Numbered from the stretch's first letter, positions 28,208-36,973 are shown. The stretch is 42,296 nucleotides of DNA from Altererythrobacter sp. (GCA_013002295.1 JABDKI010000078.1:1-42296); one strand, 5' to 3'. The notes: generated from the sequence alone by a model not told the origin. Numbers and translations: made by a program.

Positions 28208-29317
28208 TTATGATCTATTTGACGAAGTCCCACCATTGCCGATGGCTTCCATGATCTCGTCCAGCTGTTTGCTTGTACGTATGTGCAAATCGCGCTGCGG
28301 GAACGGGATCTCGATATTGTGTTCTTTGAACAGCTCCCAGATCCGCGTGTAGACGTCAGACCGGATGTTCGCGATGCCTTCTTCTGGATCCTGAATCCAG
28401 AACCGCAGCTCGAAATCAACTGAGCTGTCGCCAAATCCCATTAGGTTGACGCGGGGCTTGGGGGTTTTTTGCACGCGGGGAACATCGTTGACCGCTTGAT
28501 ACAGAAGTTCGGTCACAAGCTTGAGGTCGCTGTCGTAGGAGACACCGATGGGTGCTTTTACTCGCACATCTTTCGAGCTGTAAGACCAATTGACCACCTG
28601 GTTGATCATCAGGTTTTCGTTTGGAATCAGATGCTCGGTCTGATCGCGGGTGATCACGGAGATGGCGCGGATTCCGATCTTGCGTATCTGGCCGACGCTT
28701 TCATTGCCTGCCTGATCCGTTACTGAGATCACGTCACCTGGCTTGATCGATTTGTCGAGCAGCAACAAAATTCCCGAGATCAAGTTACCGAAGGTCTTTT
28801 GCAAGCCGAAACCAATCGCCAGACCAAATGCACCGCCGAAGATGGCGAAGGCGGTTAAGTCAATGCCCAACAGGTCGACGCCGACCAGAAAGGCGAGCGC
28901 CCAGATCGCTATTGTGGTGAGTTTATCTGCCAGCAGCTTCTGCGTACTGTCGAAGCGGGAAATGCGCTTGATCAGGCTACTGCTCAAACGGGTGAGGGTC
29001 CACGCCGCGGTTATGACGAGGAAAATGACACCCAGCACGAGAAATACATCTAGCAAGGATATGCGCAGGTTCCCGACTTCGAACGCGATACTCTGCAGGG
29101 ATTCTAGGAACGCTCCGGCGGTTTCGTTTTGCTTGCCAACGCCTTCGACAAGGTTGTCGGACGCTTCGACAACCTCGACGGTGTCTTCGGCCACAGGTGC
29201 CAATTCCACTGCCGGGCTCTCGCTATCAACTGCATCGCCAGTCGCGCCGATTTCAGCGTTATCGGCTGGTTCTTCGGCTTCGGTTACGTCCGCAGGCAAA
29301 GTGGCTGAGGTTGTCAT
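28208..29317 (-). CDS. MscS-family mechanosensitive channel
   Basis: Small-conductance mechanosensitive channel protein of 369 residues. The first 75 or so residues are strongly acidic and Ala-rich without a signal peptide. Three membrane segments follow (about 88-110, 133-152, 155-178), the third with the pore-lining GGAFGLAIGFGLQKTFGNLISG. The cytoplasmic beta domain contains DKSIKPGDVI and IPNENLMINQVVNWSYS, then a C-terminal vestibule domain. It overlaps the MetC-like gene by ATGA (29314-29317), so it is the last gene of the sseA operon. The acidic N-terminal extension is unusual for a minimal MscS. Confidence 0.93.
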   Translation of the reverse strand: MTTSATLPADVTEAEEPADNAEIGATGDAVDSESPAVELAPVAEDTVEVVEASDNLVEGVGKQNETAGAFLESLQSIAFEVGNLRISLLDVFLVLGVIFLVITAAWTLTRLSSSLIKRISRFDSTQKLLADKLTTIAIWALAFLVGVDLLGIDLTAFAIFGGAFGLAIGFGLQKTFGNLISGILLLLDKSIKPGDVISVTDQAGNESVGQIRKIGIRAISVITRDQTEHLIPNENLMINQVVNWSYSSKDVRVKAPIGVSYDSDLKLVTELLYQAVNDVPRVQKTPKPRVNLMGFGDSSVDFELRFWIQDPEEGIANIRSDVYTRIWELFKEHNIEIPFPQRDLHIRTSKQLDEIMEAIGNGGTSSNRS

Positions 29318-30522
29318 GCGTTGTCCATCTTGGCGAAAGCCTGTGCCAGATCGGCGATCAAATCGTCAGGGTCTTCTAGCCCGATTGATAACCTAACGCC
29401 AAGTTTGTCTTGCGGGTCCCATGATGCGGGAGGCCAGCTAGCAGCGTTGCGGATAGGTGCGGGATCAAACGGTAACGCCAGGCTTTCAAAACCGCCCCAG
29501 CTGTATCCGATCCCGAACAGTTCCAGATTGTCGACCAGCCGTGCACGCGCGGCGTCATCGCGGCCGGCCAGAACGAAACTGAAAAGCCCGCAAGCGCCAC
29601 TGAAATCGCGTTTCCAAAGCTCATACCCAGCATCACCGGGTAGCATCGGGCACAGTACATGCGCGACGTCGGGACGGGCCTTGAGCCACTCCGCTATCGC
29701 GATCGCGGATTTAGTGCTCTGCTCTAGGCGCACCTGCATCGTGCGAAGTCCGCGCAGCATAAGCGAGGCATCGTCTGGCGAAACAACCTGTCCCAATTGC
29801 TGGCTGGTAAGACGCAGCGCGCGATACCAGCGCTCGCCAGCGCTGGCGCTGCCCATCATCGCGTCCGAATGTCCGCTGACATGCTTGGTCAGGCTCATCA
29901 CGCTGATGTCGCAGCCATGTTCGATGGCGGCAAAGCCAAGCGGTGTAGCCCAGGTATTGTCGATCAGCGTGACCGCGCCTTTCTCGCGCGCAATCCGGGC
30001 CATTGTAGGCACATCGCAGACTTCCATGGTTAGGCTGCCCGGGCTTTCGAGCCAAACAGCGCGCGTCTGTTCGCAGAACGCCTGACGGTAGGCTTCCAAA
30101 TCTGTAGGATCGAAGAAGCGATGCTCGACGCCCCATTTCTTGAGCAACCCGGTCGCCATTAAACGGCTCGGCTCGTAGGAGTTGTCGTTGATCAGCAGCA
30201 CATCGCCCGGGCGAAGCACCGCCATAATTGCGCCAGCAATCGCCGCCACACCGCTGGGGTAGAGAATGGTGCCGTGCGCACCGGGCTCAAGCTCGGTCAG
30301 CGCTTCTGCCAGCGCCCACTGTGTTTGTGCGCCGCGCCGCCCATAATAGAAAACGCCATCGCGATTGTTTTTCAGAACCTCGCGACGTTCGGCCTCACTT
30401 TCGTACAAATGCGTACTCGCCCGCACGATTGGCGGATTGACCACCCGACCGGTCCATTCAGGATTGCGACCTGCTTCAACCAGCTTCGTTGCAGGTTTAT
30501 GTTCTTTGCTGCCCGCGCTCAT
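29314..30522 (-). CDS. metC: Cystathionine beta-lyase-type PLP enzyme
   Basis: Cys/Met-metabolism PLP-dependent enzyme of 402 residues. PLP-site features are LYPSGVAAIAGAI (87-99), LIDNTWATP (186-194) and the Schiff-base lysine in SLTKHVSGHSD (Lys213). The sequences GRRGAQTQWALAEA and YSWGGFESLALP near the C-terminus favour cystathionine beta-lyase over gamma-synthase. Likely reaction: cystathionine to homocysteine, pyruvate and ammonia. It overlaps sseA on one side and mscS on the other, both as ATGA, so all three are translationally coupled. Confidence 0.9.
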   Translation of the reverse strand: MSAGSKEHKPATKLVEAGRNPEWTGRVVNPPIVRASTHLYESEAERREVLKNNRDGVFYYGRRGAQTQWALAEALTELEPGAHGTILYPSGVAAIAGAIMAVLRPGDVLLINDNSYEPSRLMATGLLKKWGVEHRFFDPTDLEAYRQAFCEQTRAVWLESPGSLTMEVCDVPTMARIAREKGAVTLIDNTWATPLGFAAIEHGCDISVMSLTKHVSGHSDAMMGSASAGERWYRALRLTSQQLGQVVSPDDASLMLRGLRTMQVRLEQSTKSAIAIAEWLKARPDVAHVLCPMLPGDAGYELWKRDFSGACGLFSFVLAGRDDAARARLVDNLELFGIGYSWGGFESLALPFDPAPIRNAASWPPASWDPQDKLGVRLSIGLEDPDDLIADLAQAFAKMDNA

Positions 30523-31361
30523 GCTTTCACCGTGGCATTGGGTATGTCAGGATCGCTGCCCCAATCGAGCCAGCTACCATCATACAGCGCCGTGTCGTCA
30601 CGTCCCGTCAAATGCAACGCGAACAATAATGCACAAGCGGTTACACCGCTTCCACAAGTTGTAATCACAGGCTTGTCAGGAGTGATCCCGGCTTGACCGA
30701 GCGCCTTCGTCAGTTCCTCACGCGCTTTATAAGTGCCGTCTTCATTGAAGAGCGCGGCGTAATGCAGATTGTACGATCCGGGAATGTGCCCTGCTGGCTG
30801 GCCATGTACTGCATCTTGCGTAGTGCCAGAGAACCGACCGGCATCGCGTGCATCAAGCACCTGTGCTGCTTCGCTGCTGATATTGGCCAGCATATCGCGC
30901 TTGAAACGGATGCGATCAGGTTCGGGAAGGACAAAGGGCGGCCTGGCCTCGATATCGCGCTCTCCCGTCTCTAGCGGACGGTTTTCGACCTTCCACTTCG
31001 CAATCCCGCCATCAAGGATCGCAACGTTTTTCAGCCCATGCGCGCGGCATAGAAACCAAGCGCGTGCAGCGGTTTTGACTGCGCTGTCATCATAAAACAC
31101 GATCCGGCTGGACCTATCGGCTCCCAAGCGCGCCAGTTCTGCGGTCAACTGCTCCGGGCGGGGCAGAGCCTGCGGCACATCGGACGTTTCATCGACAAGC
31201 CGGGTGAGGTCGAAAAAGCGGGCGCCGGGAATATGCCCTTCGAGAAACTCTTTGCCTGCGTCGCGGTCAGCACCGGGCAAGTGCCGGCTGGCATCCAACA
31301 CAATGAGATCTGCGGCACCAAGCTCGGCGGCAAGCCACTCTGTAGAAACGAGACTATCCAT
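30519..31361 (-). CDS. sseA: 3-mercaptopyruvate sulfurtransferase
   Basis: Two-domain rhodanese-family enzyme of 280 residues that transfers sulfane sulfur from 3-mercaptopyruvate. The active-site loop CGSGVTA (Cys236) is the signature of mercaptopyruvate sulfurtransferases rather than thiosulfate sulfurtransferases. The N-terminal inactive rhodanese domain contains LDASRHLPGADRDAG and EGHIPGARFFDL. The C-terminal domain has VLDARDAGRFSG and GHIPGSYNL. Its gene starts 48 bases after an unknown membrane protein gene and overlaps metC by ATGA. Confidence 0.93.
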   Translation of the reverse strand: MDSLVSTEWLAAELGAADLIVLDASRHLPGADRDAGKEFLEGHIPGARFFDLTRLVDETSDVPQALPRPEQLTAELARLGADRSSRIVFYDDSAVKTAARAWFLCRAHGLKNVAILDGGIAKWKVENRPLETGERDIEARPPFVLPEPDRIRFKRDMLANISSEAAQVLDARDAGRFSGTTQDAVHGQPAGHIPGSYNLHYAALFNEDGTYKAREELTKALGQAGITPDKPVITTCGSGVTACALLFALHLTGRDDTALYDGSWLDWGSDPDIPNATVKA

Positions 31362-31409
31362 TGGCAGCAGGAGTAGCCGCGATGCGCGCGCGCGTCGAGA
31401 GGGCTAGGC

Positions 31410-32558
31410 TCAAGCTTCAAGCCGTTTGGCCTGGACTCCATCAATACCACCGGGAGGCCCCGACAGCGGCAACGGTTGCAGGCGCCCTCCAGGCTGCAAG
31501 GCTGCAAGTCCGATCAGGAAGGTGTGAAACTGAGGCTCAATGCCTTCTGCCTCGATCCGCAAGCGTAAAAGTGGCACGCAAAGCGGTGTTTGTCCTTGGC
31601 GGAACACTTCGATCTCACTCAGCGGCAGTTGCAGTTGCCCGCTTAGCGTCCCCATCTGATGCGGCCCAATGCGGTCGGTTTGGCCCAGTTCCGCCAGCGA
31701 AGACCGAGCGCTGGCCATTTGCTGATCGATTGGCAAATCGCGCTTCGCACTGATCAAATCAGCTTGAACACGCACGTCACGCAATGCGCGGTCCTGGCGG
31801 TTGGCGAGTTCAACATGGAACTTGAGTGTCAGCATCATGACGCTGCGCATCGTGTTATCGACCTGGATATTGGTCTTTAGCCGATCTGCGCGGATAGGTA
31901 CGGCATTTGCTTGACCATTTCCTGCTGACGGCACGATTGGCGGCTCAATCGGAGCTGGTCCTGCAACTGCTCGTTTTCTCGCGAATTTCCAAGCCCCTGC
32001 ACCGGCTGCGAATAACAAGGCAACCAATCCTACAGCCCAGGCCCACCAACTGGGAAGCTCGGTTGCGTCCGCAAGTACCGGTGTTTCCGTCGTTTGTGAT
32101 GGCGCGATCGGTTCGGGTGTTGGCAGCGCTATCGAAGGAGTGATCGCCTCTGACGCAGGCTCCTGATTGCTCGCACTAGGCGCGCTAGCTGATGCCGTGG
32201 GGGAAGGCAGCGGGTTTGTGGGTGCAGGACGCGGTGCAACTATTGGCTGCGCAGCTGATGGCGACGGCGTAGTTGATTGAATTGGAGCAGGCGTTGGTGT
32301 GATGGTCGCTGGTTGCACGGTGGCTGGCACAGGTGTGGGTGTAGGTGTGGGTGTAGGCGAGGGCTCTCTGATCGTGCGAGGAGGGATCGCAACTCCTGCT
32401 GCTTCGTCGACCGGGCCAGCTGCTTCAGGCGTCGGCGTAGGTGTCGGCGTTCCGCCCGGGGGAAGCGTAAAATCCTGTACTCGCTGCTGCGCAAAGGCAG
32501 GCGGGCTGATCAGTGCTATCGCAAGCAGGGAAGGGATCAGGGCAATTGCAGGTTTCAT
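31410..32558 (-). CDS. Pro/Thr-rich bitopic membrane protein of unknown function
   Basis: 382 residues from ATG 32558 (MKPAIALIPSLL). A signal peptide ends at AFAQQ (21-25). Next is a long extracytoplasmic region rich in Pro, Thr and Ser (about 30-165) with TPTPTPTP runs. A single membrane segment follows (about 170-191, WWAWAVGLVALLFAAGAGAW) with a KFARKR stop-transfer. A globular domain of about 180 residues then lies on the cytoplasmic side, with beta-rich stretches such as MLTLKFHVELANRQDRALRD. I recognise no family. It is first in line with sseA, metC and mscS. Confidence 0.82.
   Translation of the reverse strand: MKPAIALIPSLLAIALISPPAFAQQRVQDFTLPPGGTPTPTPTPEAAGPVDEAAGVAIPPRTIREPSPTPTPTPTPVPATVQPATITPTPAPIQSTTPSPSAAQPIVAPRPAPTNPLPSPTASASAPSASNQEPASEAITPSIALPTPEPIAPSQTTETPVLADATELPSWWAWAVGLVALLFAAGAGAWKFARKRAVAGPAPIEPPIVPSAGNGQANAVPIRADRLKTNIQVDNTMRSVMMLTLKFHVELANRQDRALRDVRVQADLISAKRDLPIDQQMASARSSLAELGQTDRIGPHQMGTLSGQLQLPLSEIEVFRQGQTPLCVPLLRLRIEAEGIEPQFHTFLIGLAALQPGGRLQPLPLSGPPGGIDGVQAKRLEA
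32332..32358. repeat. Short tandem repeat encoding Thr-Pro runs
   Basis: Two exact copies of the 12-base unit GGTGTGGGTGTA (32332-32343, 32344-32355) encode part of the TPTPTP linker on the minus strand. Units of 6 or 12 bases change length in frame. A second degenerate GGCGTAGGTGTC-type tract lies near 32435-32453. Confidence 0.7.
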
Positions 32559-32662
32559 AGCTATAAAATCGGTCAAGCGGGTGCGGCGCTGAATAGTGAG
32601 TGAACCCTTCGCAATCCAGCCAAACTCTTGCACTCGGCGTCACTTCGCGGCAACAGCGCGGC

Positions 32663-33121
32663 ATGAGCGACACACCAAAACCGCAATTTCTCGGCAAACA
32701 GTCCGATCTTCCCGCTTCACCAGAGAAGGCGCAGCTCGATTATGTGCCGAATCCACGCGAAGGTACGCTTTATCTGGTGCGCTTTGCTGCGCCGGAGTTC
32801 ACATCGCTATGCCCAGTGACCGGGCAACCCGATTTTGCACATCTCGTGATCGATTATGCGCCGGGCAACTCGATCGTCGAATCAAAGAGCCTGAAGCTGT
32901 TTCTCGGCTCTTTCCGCAACCACAGTGGCTTTCACGAGGATGTGACAGTAGGGATCGGTCAGCGTCTGGCGGCGGAGATGAAACCACAATGGCTGCGGAT
33001 CGGCGGTTATTGGTACCCGCGCGGCGGAATTCCGATTGATGTATTCTGGCAGACGGGGACCGCTCCTGAGGGGCTATGGGTGCCGGAGCAAGGCGTGCAA
33101 AGCTATCGCGGACGGGGGTAG
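32663..33121 (+). CDS. queF: QueF, NADPH-dependent preQ0 reductase
   Basis: Reduces 7-cyano-7-deazaguanine to preQ1 in queuosine synthesis. The 152 residues make it the short, single-domain (type I) form. The catalytic Cys is in [12 protein letters not shown] (Cys50, Asp57). The QueF motif [15 protein letters not shown] spans 73-87, and HEDVTVGI follows. The start at ATG 32663 (MSDTPKPQF) matches the expected N-terminus. A GTG at 32600 would add 21 unconserved residues. It is divergent from the Pro/Thr-rich gene across a 104-base gap. No other queuosine gene is in the window. Confidence 0.95.
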   Translation: MSDTPKPQFLGKQSDLPASPEKAQLDYVPNPREGTLYLVRFAAPEFTSLCPVTGQPDFAHLVIDYAPGNSIVESKSLKLFLGSFRNHSGFHEDVTVGIGQRLAAEMKPQWLRIGGYWYPRGGIPIDVFWQTGTAPEGLWVPEQGVQSYRGRG

Positions 33122-33264
33122 GCGCCGAACTCGTCGATAGCTTCAATGACATAGCGTGAATGGACTCTAGCGCTGGCGAAATAGCCGGACGCGCCGGGAT
33201 CGTGCGAAAGCTTCGAAAATCACCGATGATCGATTGTGGTTTGACAGGCTGCGCCTTCAGCAGC

Positions 33265-33678
33265 TTACCTATCAACTCCCTTTACCTTTCCCCATTGGCG
33301 TGCGGCGGTGTAACCGAGGTAGCCAGTTCCAAACAAAGCACAAAGGGCTTCGGGTAGTGCGCCGAGATAGCTGGTCATTCCTTCACCAATCGCTTTGGCG
33401 GCAGCCGGATCGAACGCAGCAATGATCCCCATCGGCACGCTGAACAGGATCAGCGCATACATGACGTAGAGAAAACTAGGGCGGGCGCGGCTGGTCCATG
33501 GGTCCTTTGATTGTGCTTCTGCCACGATGGCTTGCAGGCGCGCTTCGATCATTTGCATTTCTTGGGTGCCTTTGAGCTTGATGAGTTCAAGCTTGGCCTT
33601 GGCGCGGGCTTCTTTGTCCGGGATCAGCTTGTCGATCAGCGAGGCGAGAGGTCCGATCAGGGAGTCGAGAAGGGCCAT
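33265..33678 (-). CDS. GTA-type holin (3TM holin, DUF3154 family)
   Basis: 137 residues: an N-terminal amphipathic region (LIGPLASLIDKLIPD), a charged helical stretch (21-57), the conserved DPWTSRARPSFLYVMY (59-74), a membrane segment at about 68-88, and a second at about 106-124. This fits the holin family used in gene transfer agent release. In Rhodobacter capsulatus the GTA lysis genes are unlinked to the main structural cluster. No endolysin or other phage gene is adjacent here. GGAG lies 8 bases before the ATG. Function by family, not shown here. Confidence 0.85.
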   Translation of the reverse strand: MALLDSLIGPLASLIDKLIPDKEARAKAKLELIKLKGTQEMQMIEARLQAIVAEAQSKDPWTSRARPSFLYVMYALILFSVPMGIIAAFDPAAAKAIGEGMTSYLGALPEALCALFGTGYLGYTAARQWGKVKGVDR

Positions 33679-33740
33679 TGGTAATGCTCCTGTGAAGTGA
33701 AATCACAACAGACATAACCAAATGGGTTCATGTAGGAAAA

Positions 33741-34631
33741 TCAGACGTTTTCGCCGGCCTCCGCCAGCAGTCTCTCGGCCAATGCCAAGTGCGGCCGATC
33801 AAGCATTTGCCCGTCCAGGCCAACTGTGCCAGCGCCCGGATTGTCAGCAAAAGCCTGTACAATAGCGCGGGCATGCGCAATCTCCTCCGCGCTGGGCGTG
33901 AAAGCATCGTTGATTATATCAACTTGCGCCGGGTGGATCGCGAGCATACCGCGATAACCCTGGCCACGCACCATAAGCGCGCGTTCACGCAGCTTATCCA
34001 GATCGCGAAATTCAGGCATCACCGTTTCGATGGGTGTTGCACCGGCAGCCACTGCACCCAGAAGGCACAAGTTCCGCGCCATTTCATACATCGGCATGTA
34101 AGAGCCATCGGCCTGATGTTGAACGCGTGCACCCAATGCAGAAGACAAATCTTCCGCGCCCCAACTCATGGCCACCAGGCGCGGTGCGCCCTCGTAGTCG
34201 CCGCAATGGAACATTGCTTTCGGCGTCTCTGTCACCAGCGCAGCAACATGGGTGGAGCGGTTCAGGATGCCGTGTTCAGCTTCGCGAATGGCCAGCAGAT
34301 TGTCGAGCGCTTCCACATCTGCGCGCCCTTCCGCTTTGGGCAGGAACAGGCCGCCGGGCGAGGAACCCATAATGGCATCGAGATCGGCTTCGATTTCACC
34401 GCTGCTTAATGGATTGACCCGAACCCAGATGCGGTGCTTGTCTTCGCGCGTCTTCAGAAAATCGGCCACCGCCGCACGGGCAGCCGGCTTGTTGTCTGGT
34501 GAGACGGAGTCTTCCAGATCGAGCAGCACGATATCTGCGGCGCTATCGCTGGCCTTGGTCATCTTGCGCTCGCTATCGCCGGGCGCGAACAGCCAGCTAC
34601 GCATTCTGGGCGGGGCGAAAGTCTCGCTCAT
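33741..34631 (-). CDS. HpcH/HpaI aldolase - citrate lyase beta (CitE-like) family protein
   Basis: 296 residues, TIM-barrel family. RSWLFAPGDSERKM is at 11-24, and DLEDSV (38-43) supplies a conserved acidic residue for Mg binding. WVRVNPLSSG, GLFLPKAEG, LVTETPKAMF and GMLAIHPAQVDIIN follow. Members cleave CoA esters such as malyl-CoA, methylmalyl-CoA or citramalyl-CoA. The substrate cannot be chosen from sequence alone. ATG 34631 was preferred because GAGGAG precedes it. It is isolated, between the holin gene and a tRNA, with no citrate lyase alpha/gamma genes. Confidence 0.87.
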   Translation of the reverse strand: MSETFAPPRMRSWLFAPGDSERKMTKASDSAADIVLLDLEDSVSPDNKPAARAAVADFLKTREDKHRIWVRVNPLSSGEIEADLDAIMGSSPGGLFLPKAEGRADVEALDNLLAIREAEHGILNRSTHVAALVTETPKAMFHCGDYEGAPRLVAMSWGAEDLSSALGARVQHQADGSYMPMYEMARNLCLLGAVAAGATPIETVMPEFRDLDKLRERALMVRGQGYRGMLAIHPAQVDIINDAFTPSAEEIAHARAIVQAFADNPGAGTVGLDGQMLDRPHLALAERLLAEAGENV

Positions 34632-34705
34632 GGAAAATCTCCTCAACCGCGCGGGTTAGAGCGCGCTGCGGTGAGGTGCAAGCCAACTTATAGAGGGTAA
34701 ACCAC

Positions 34706-34782
34706 TGGTCGGGAAGACAGGATTCGAACCTGCGACCCCCACACCCCCAGTGTGATGCGCTACCAGGCTGCGCTACTTCCCG
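34706..34782 (-). tRNA. tRNA-Pro, anticodon GGG
   Basis: Read on the minus strand it folds as a full cloverleaf of 77 bases with encoded CCA. The acceptor arm is CGGGAAG/CTTCCCG. The D-arm is GCGC-AGCCTGGTA-GCGC. The anticodon stem is TCACA/TGTGG with loop CTGGGGG (anticodon GGG). The T-arm is GCAGG-TTCGAAT-CCTGT. The discriminator base is A. Confidence 0.96.
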
Positions 34783-34799
34783 AACCGAGTGGAAGCGCG

Positions 34800-34828
34800 C
34801 CTATAGGAGCGGGACTTGATGCTTGCAA
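34800..34828 (-). promoter_or_regulatory. Promoter of tRNA-Pro
   Basis: On the minus strand, TTGCAA (34828-34823) and TATAGG (34805-34800) are separated by exactly 17 bases. Transcription would begin about 7 bases downstream, just ahead of the tRNA 5' end at 34782. It is the best sigma-70-type match seen in the window. Confidence 0.75.
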
Positions 34829-35005
34829 GACGCGTTCTGCGGGTGTGGACGGCGCGCCACACTTGATGCGGTTCCAATTGCGGGTGGCTTGCATTGCTGC
34901 TAACCGCGCCCACTTACCGTGAATGGGGAGACGAGGTCGCGCGCTACATAGTGCGAAACTGAGGCGACCCGTTCGAGTTTAATTCCAGTCTCACAGGCTT
35001 AGACT
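34829..35005. other. Non-coding stretch upstream of yajC
   Basis: No gene was recognised between the tRNA promoter and yajC. It contains a small inverted repeat GTGTGG/CCACAC (34843-34848, 34857-34862) without a U-tract, and one copy of ACTTGATGC, whose other copy is at 34814-34822. It presumably contains the yajC-secDF promoter, but no convincing -35/-10 pair was found. Confidence 0.5.
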
Positions 35006-35326
35006 ATGTTTGAAATTCTTGCCGCAGCGGCCAGTGCCGATGCACCACCAGCTTGGATCCAATGGCTGCCGATCGTCGGCATGATCCTGATCTTCTGGTT
35101 CCTTATCATTCGTCCGCAAATGAAGCGGCAAAAGGAACACCAACAAAAGATCGAAGCGATCAAGAAAGGCGATCAAGTCATCACTGCTGGCGGTGTCGTC
35201 GGCAAGGTGCACAAGGTGGATGACACCTATGTGGAGCTGGATATTGCTCAGGGTGTTCGCGTGAAGGCGGTAAAGAGCACTATCGGAGATATCATCCCGC
35301 CGGGTGGCAGTGCTGCGAACGACTGA
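35006..35326 (+). CDS. yajC: YajC, preprotein translocase accessory subunit
   Basis: Small single-pass inner-membrane protein of 106 residues in the SecDF-YajC complex. After a short N-terminal segment, the membrane helix lies at about 17-36 (IQWLPIVGMILIFWFLII), followed by the signature RPQMKRQKEHQQ and the cytoplasmic domain GDQVITAGGVVGKVHKVDD. It lies 42 bases before secD in the usual yajC-secD-secF order. Confidence 0.96.
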   Translation: MFEILAAAASADAPPAWIQWLPIVGMILIFWFLIIRPQMKRQKEHQQKIEAIKKGDQVITAGGVVGKVHKVDDTYVELDIAQGVRVKAVKSTIGDIIPPGGSAAND

Positions 35327-35368
35327 AGCAAAGCCTAGGCGCGATTGAACGGACGGATATTTTCACCG

Positions 35369-36973
35369 ATGCTCGACTTTCCAACATGGAAGAAGATTTG
35401 GCTCTGGGGCCTGACGCTGATCGCAGCGGCTGCCGCTTTGCCGACGCTTCTGTCTTCGACAAATGTCGATATTCCGGACTTCTTGCCTCAGCCAACAGTC
35501 AATCTGGGGCTGGACTTGGCTGGGGGCAGCCACATCCTGTTGGAAGCTGATCCTGCTCAGGTGGCGACGCAGCGACTGGAAAATATGGAAGAAACCGTGC
35601 GCTCAACGCTGCGCGGAGCCGTTCCAGAAAACCGCATTCGCATTGGAGATGTTTCGACAGCGAATAGCGAATTGAGCTTCATGCTCGACAATCCGGCCGA
35701 TCTGGACCGCGCACGCGAATTGCTGTTGCCAGTGATGAACGGCACAGGGCTGGTGCGCGAGTGGGACTTGCGGGTCGAAGATGGCCAGCAGATGATCCTG
35801 GCTCCGACTGGCGATGGCCTTGATACGGCGGTCGATCAGGCAATGGAAACTGCGATCGAAGTCATTCGCCGCCGTATCGACTCACTCGGCACGCGCGAAC
35901 CGACGATTATTCGTCAGGGTGACACGCGCATCGTAGTGCAGGTGCCCGGCCTCGACGATCCTGACCAGTTGAAAGCCTTGCTGGGTCAAACCGCGCAACT
36001 CGAATTCAAGATGGTCGACCAGTCGGCATTGCCGAGCGATGTCCAGCAAGGCATTGCGCCGCTGGGCTCAGAGATCTTTCCCTATGCGGAATCGTCGCAG
36101 TTTGCAGGCACTTCGGTTGCGGTACGCCGTTTGGGCGGTATTCGCGGCGACAGCCTGATCAACGCGCAGCAGAGCTTTGATCCGCAAACGAATGAGCCGG
36201 TTGTGTCGATTACATTCGACCAACAGGGCGGACAGCGCTTTGCGCAGCTCAGTACGCAGAACGTCGGACGCCCCTTCGCGATTATTCTTGATGGCAATGT
36301 GCTGTCGACGCCGGTGTTCAATGAACCGATCCTGGGCGGCACAGCGCAGATTTCAGGTGGCTTCACAACCGAAACAGCCAATAACCTCGCGATCTCGTTG
36401 CGTTCTGGTGCATTGCCGGTTGACCTGGCCGTCATCGAGGAACGCACCGTCGGGCCGGACCTGGGTGCAGACTCGATCCGCAAGGGCATGCTCGCGATGC
36501 TTGTTGGCTCGGCCGCTGTCATCGCACTTATGATCGCAAGCTATGGCCGCTTTGGTGTCTATGCGACCATCGCCCTGGTGTTCAACGTGATGATCCTGCT
36601 TGGCATTATGGCCGGCCTCAACACGACGCTGACACTGCCCGGGATTGCTGGTTTTGTGTTGACAATTGGTGCTGCGGTGGACGCCAACGTGCTGATCAAT
36701 GAACGCATACGCGAAGAGCGAAAACGCGGGCGACGTGTCATCGCTGCGGTAGAGAACGGCTACAAAGAGGCAAGCCGCGCGATCTACGATGCGAACATCA
36801 CTAACTTCATTGCGGGCGTCCTGCTGTTCATGTTCGGCACGGGGCCGGTCCGCGGCTTTGCTGTGGTGCTGGTCATCGGCCTATTCACCAGCGTATTCAC
36901 CGCTGTGGTGTTGACCCGCATGTGGGTAGCCGGTTGGCTGCGCAGCGCGCGACCCAATGATCTAAGTCTATAA
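35369..36973 (+). CDS. secD: SecD, protein-export membrane protein
   Basis: Inner-membrane RND-family protein that uses the proton gradient to help late steps of Sec export. It has 534 residues from ATG 35369 (MLDFPTWKKIW). A TTG at 35345 is in frame. The first membrane helix is at about 12-30, then the D1 motif GLDLAGGSHILLE, a large periplasmic domain, and five C-terminal helices with GAAVDANVLINERIREE, whose Asp is needed for proton coupling. It is followed 14 bases later by secF. Confidence 0.97.
   Translation: MLDFPTWKKIWLWGLTLIAAAAALPTLLSSTNVDIPDFLPQPTVNLGLDLAGGSHILLEADPAQVATQRLENMEETVRSTLRGAVPENRIRIGDVSTANSELSFMLDNPADLDRARELLLPVMNGTGLVREWDLRVEDGQQMILAPTGDGLDTAVDQAMETAIEVIRRRIDSLGTREPTIIRQGDTRIVVQVPGLDDPDQLKALLGQTAQLEFKMVDQSALPSDVQQGIAPLGSEIFPYAESSQFAGTSVAVRRLGGIRGDSLINAQQSFDPQTNEPVVSITFDQQGGQRFAQLSTQNVGRPFAIILDGNVLSTPVFNEPILGGTAQISGGFTTETANNLAISLRSGALPVDLAVIEERTVGPDLGADSIRKGMLAMLVGSAAVIALMIASYGRFGVYATIALVFNVMILLGIMAGLNTTLTLPGIAGFVLTIGAAVDANVLINERIREERKRGRRVIAAVENGYKEASRAIYDANITNFIAGVLLFMFGTGPVRGFAVVLVIGLFTSVFTAVVLTRMWVAGWLRSARPNDLSL

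Noticed and set aside
33122-33264. Possible endolysin or small gene next to the holin
   Set aside because: Only short unconserved frames are present in this 143-base gap.
34843-34862. Hairpin GTGTGG/CCACAC upstream of yajC
   Set aside because: The stem is only six pairs with an 8-base loop and no U-tract. Not enough for a terminator or operator call.
34814-34869. Direct repeat ACTTGATGC, two copies
   Set aside because: Nine bases twice in 56 bases without further copies, and one copy overlaps the tRNA promoter spacer. Probably chance.
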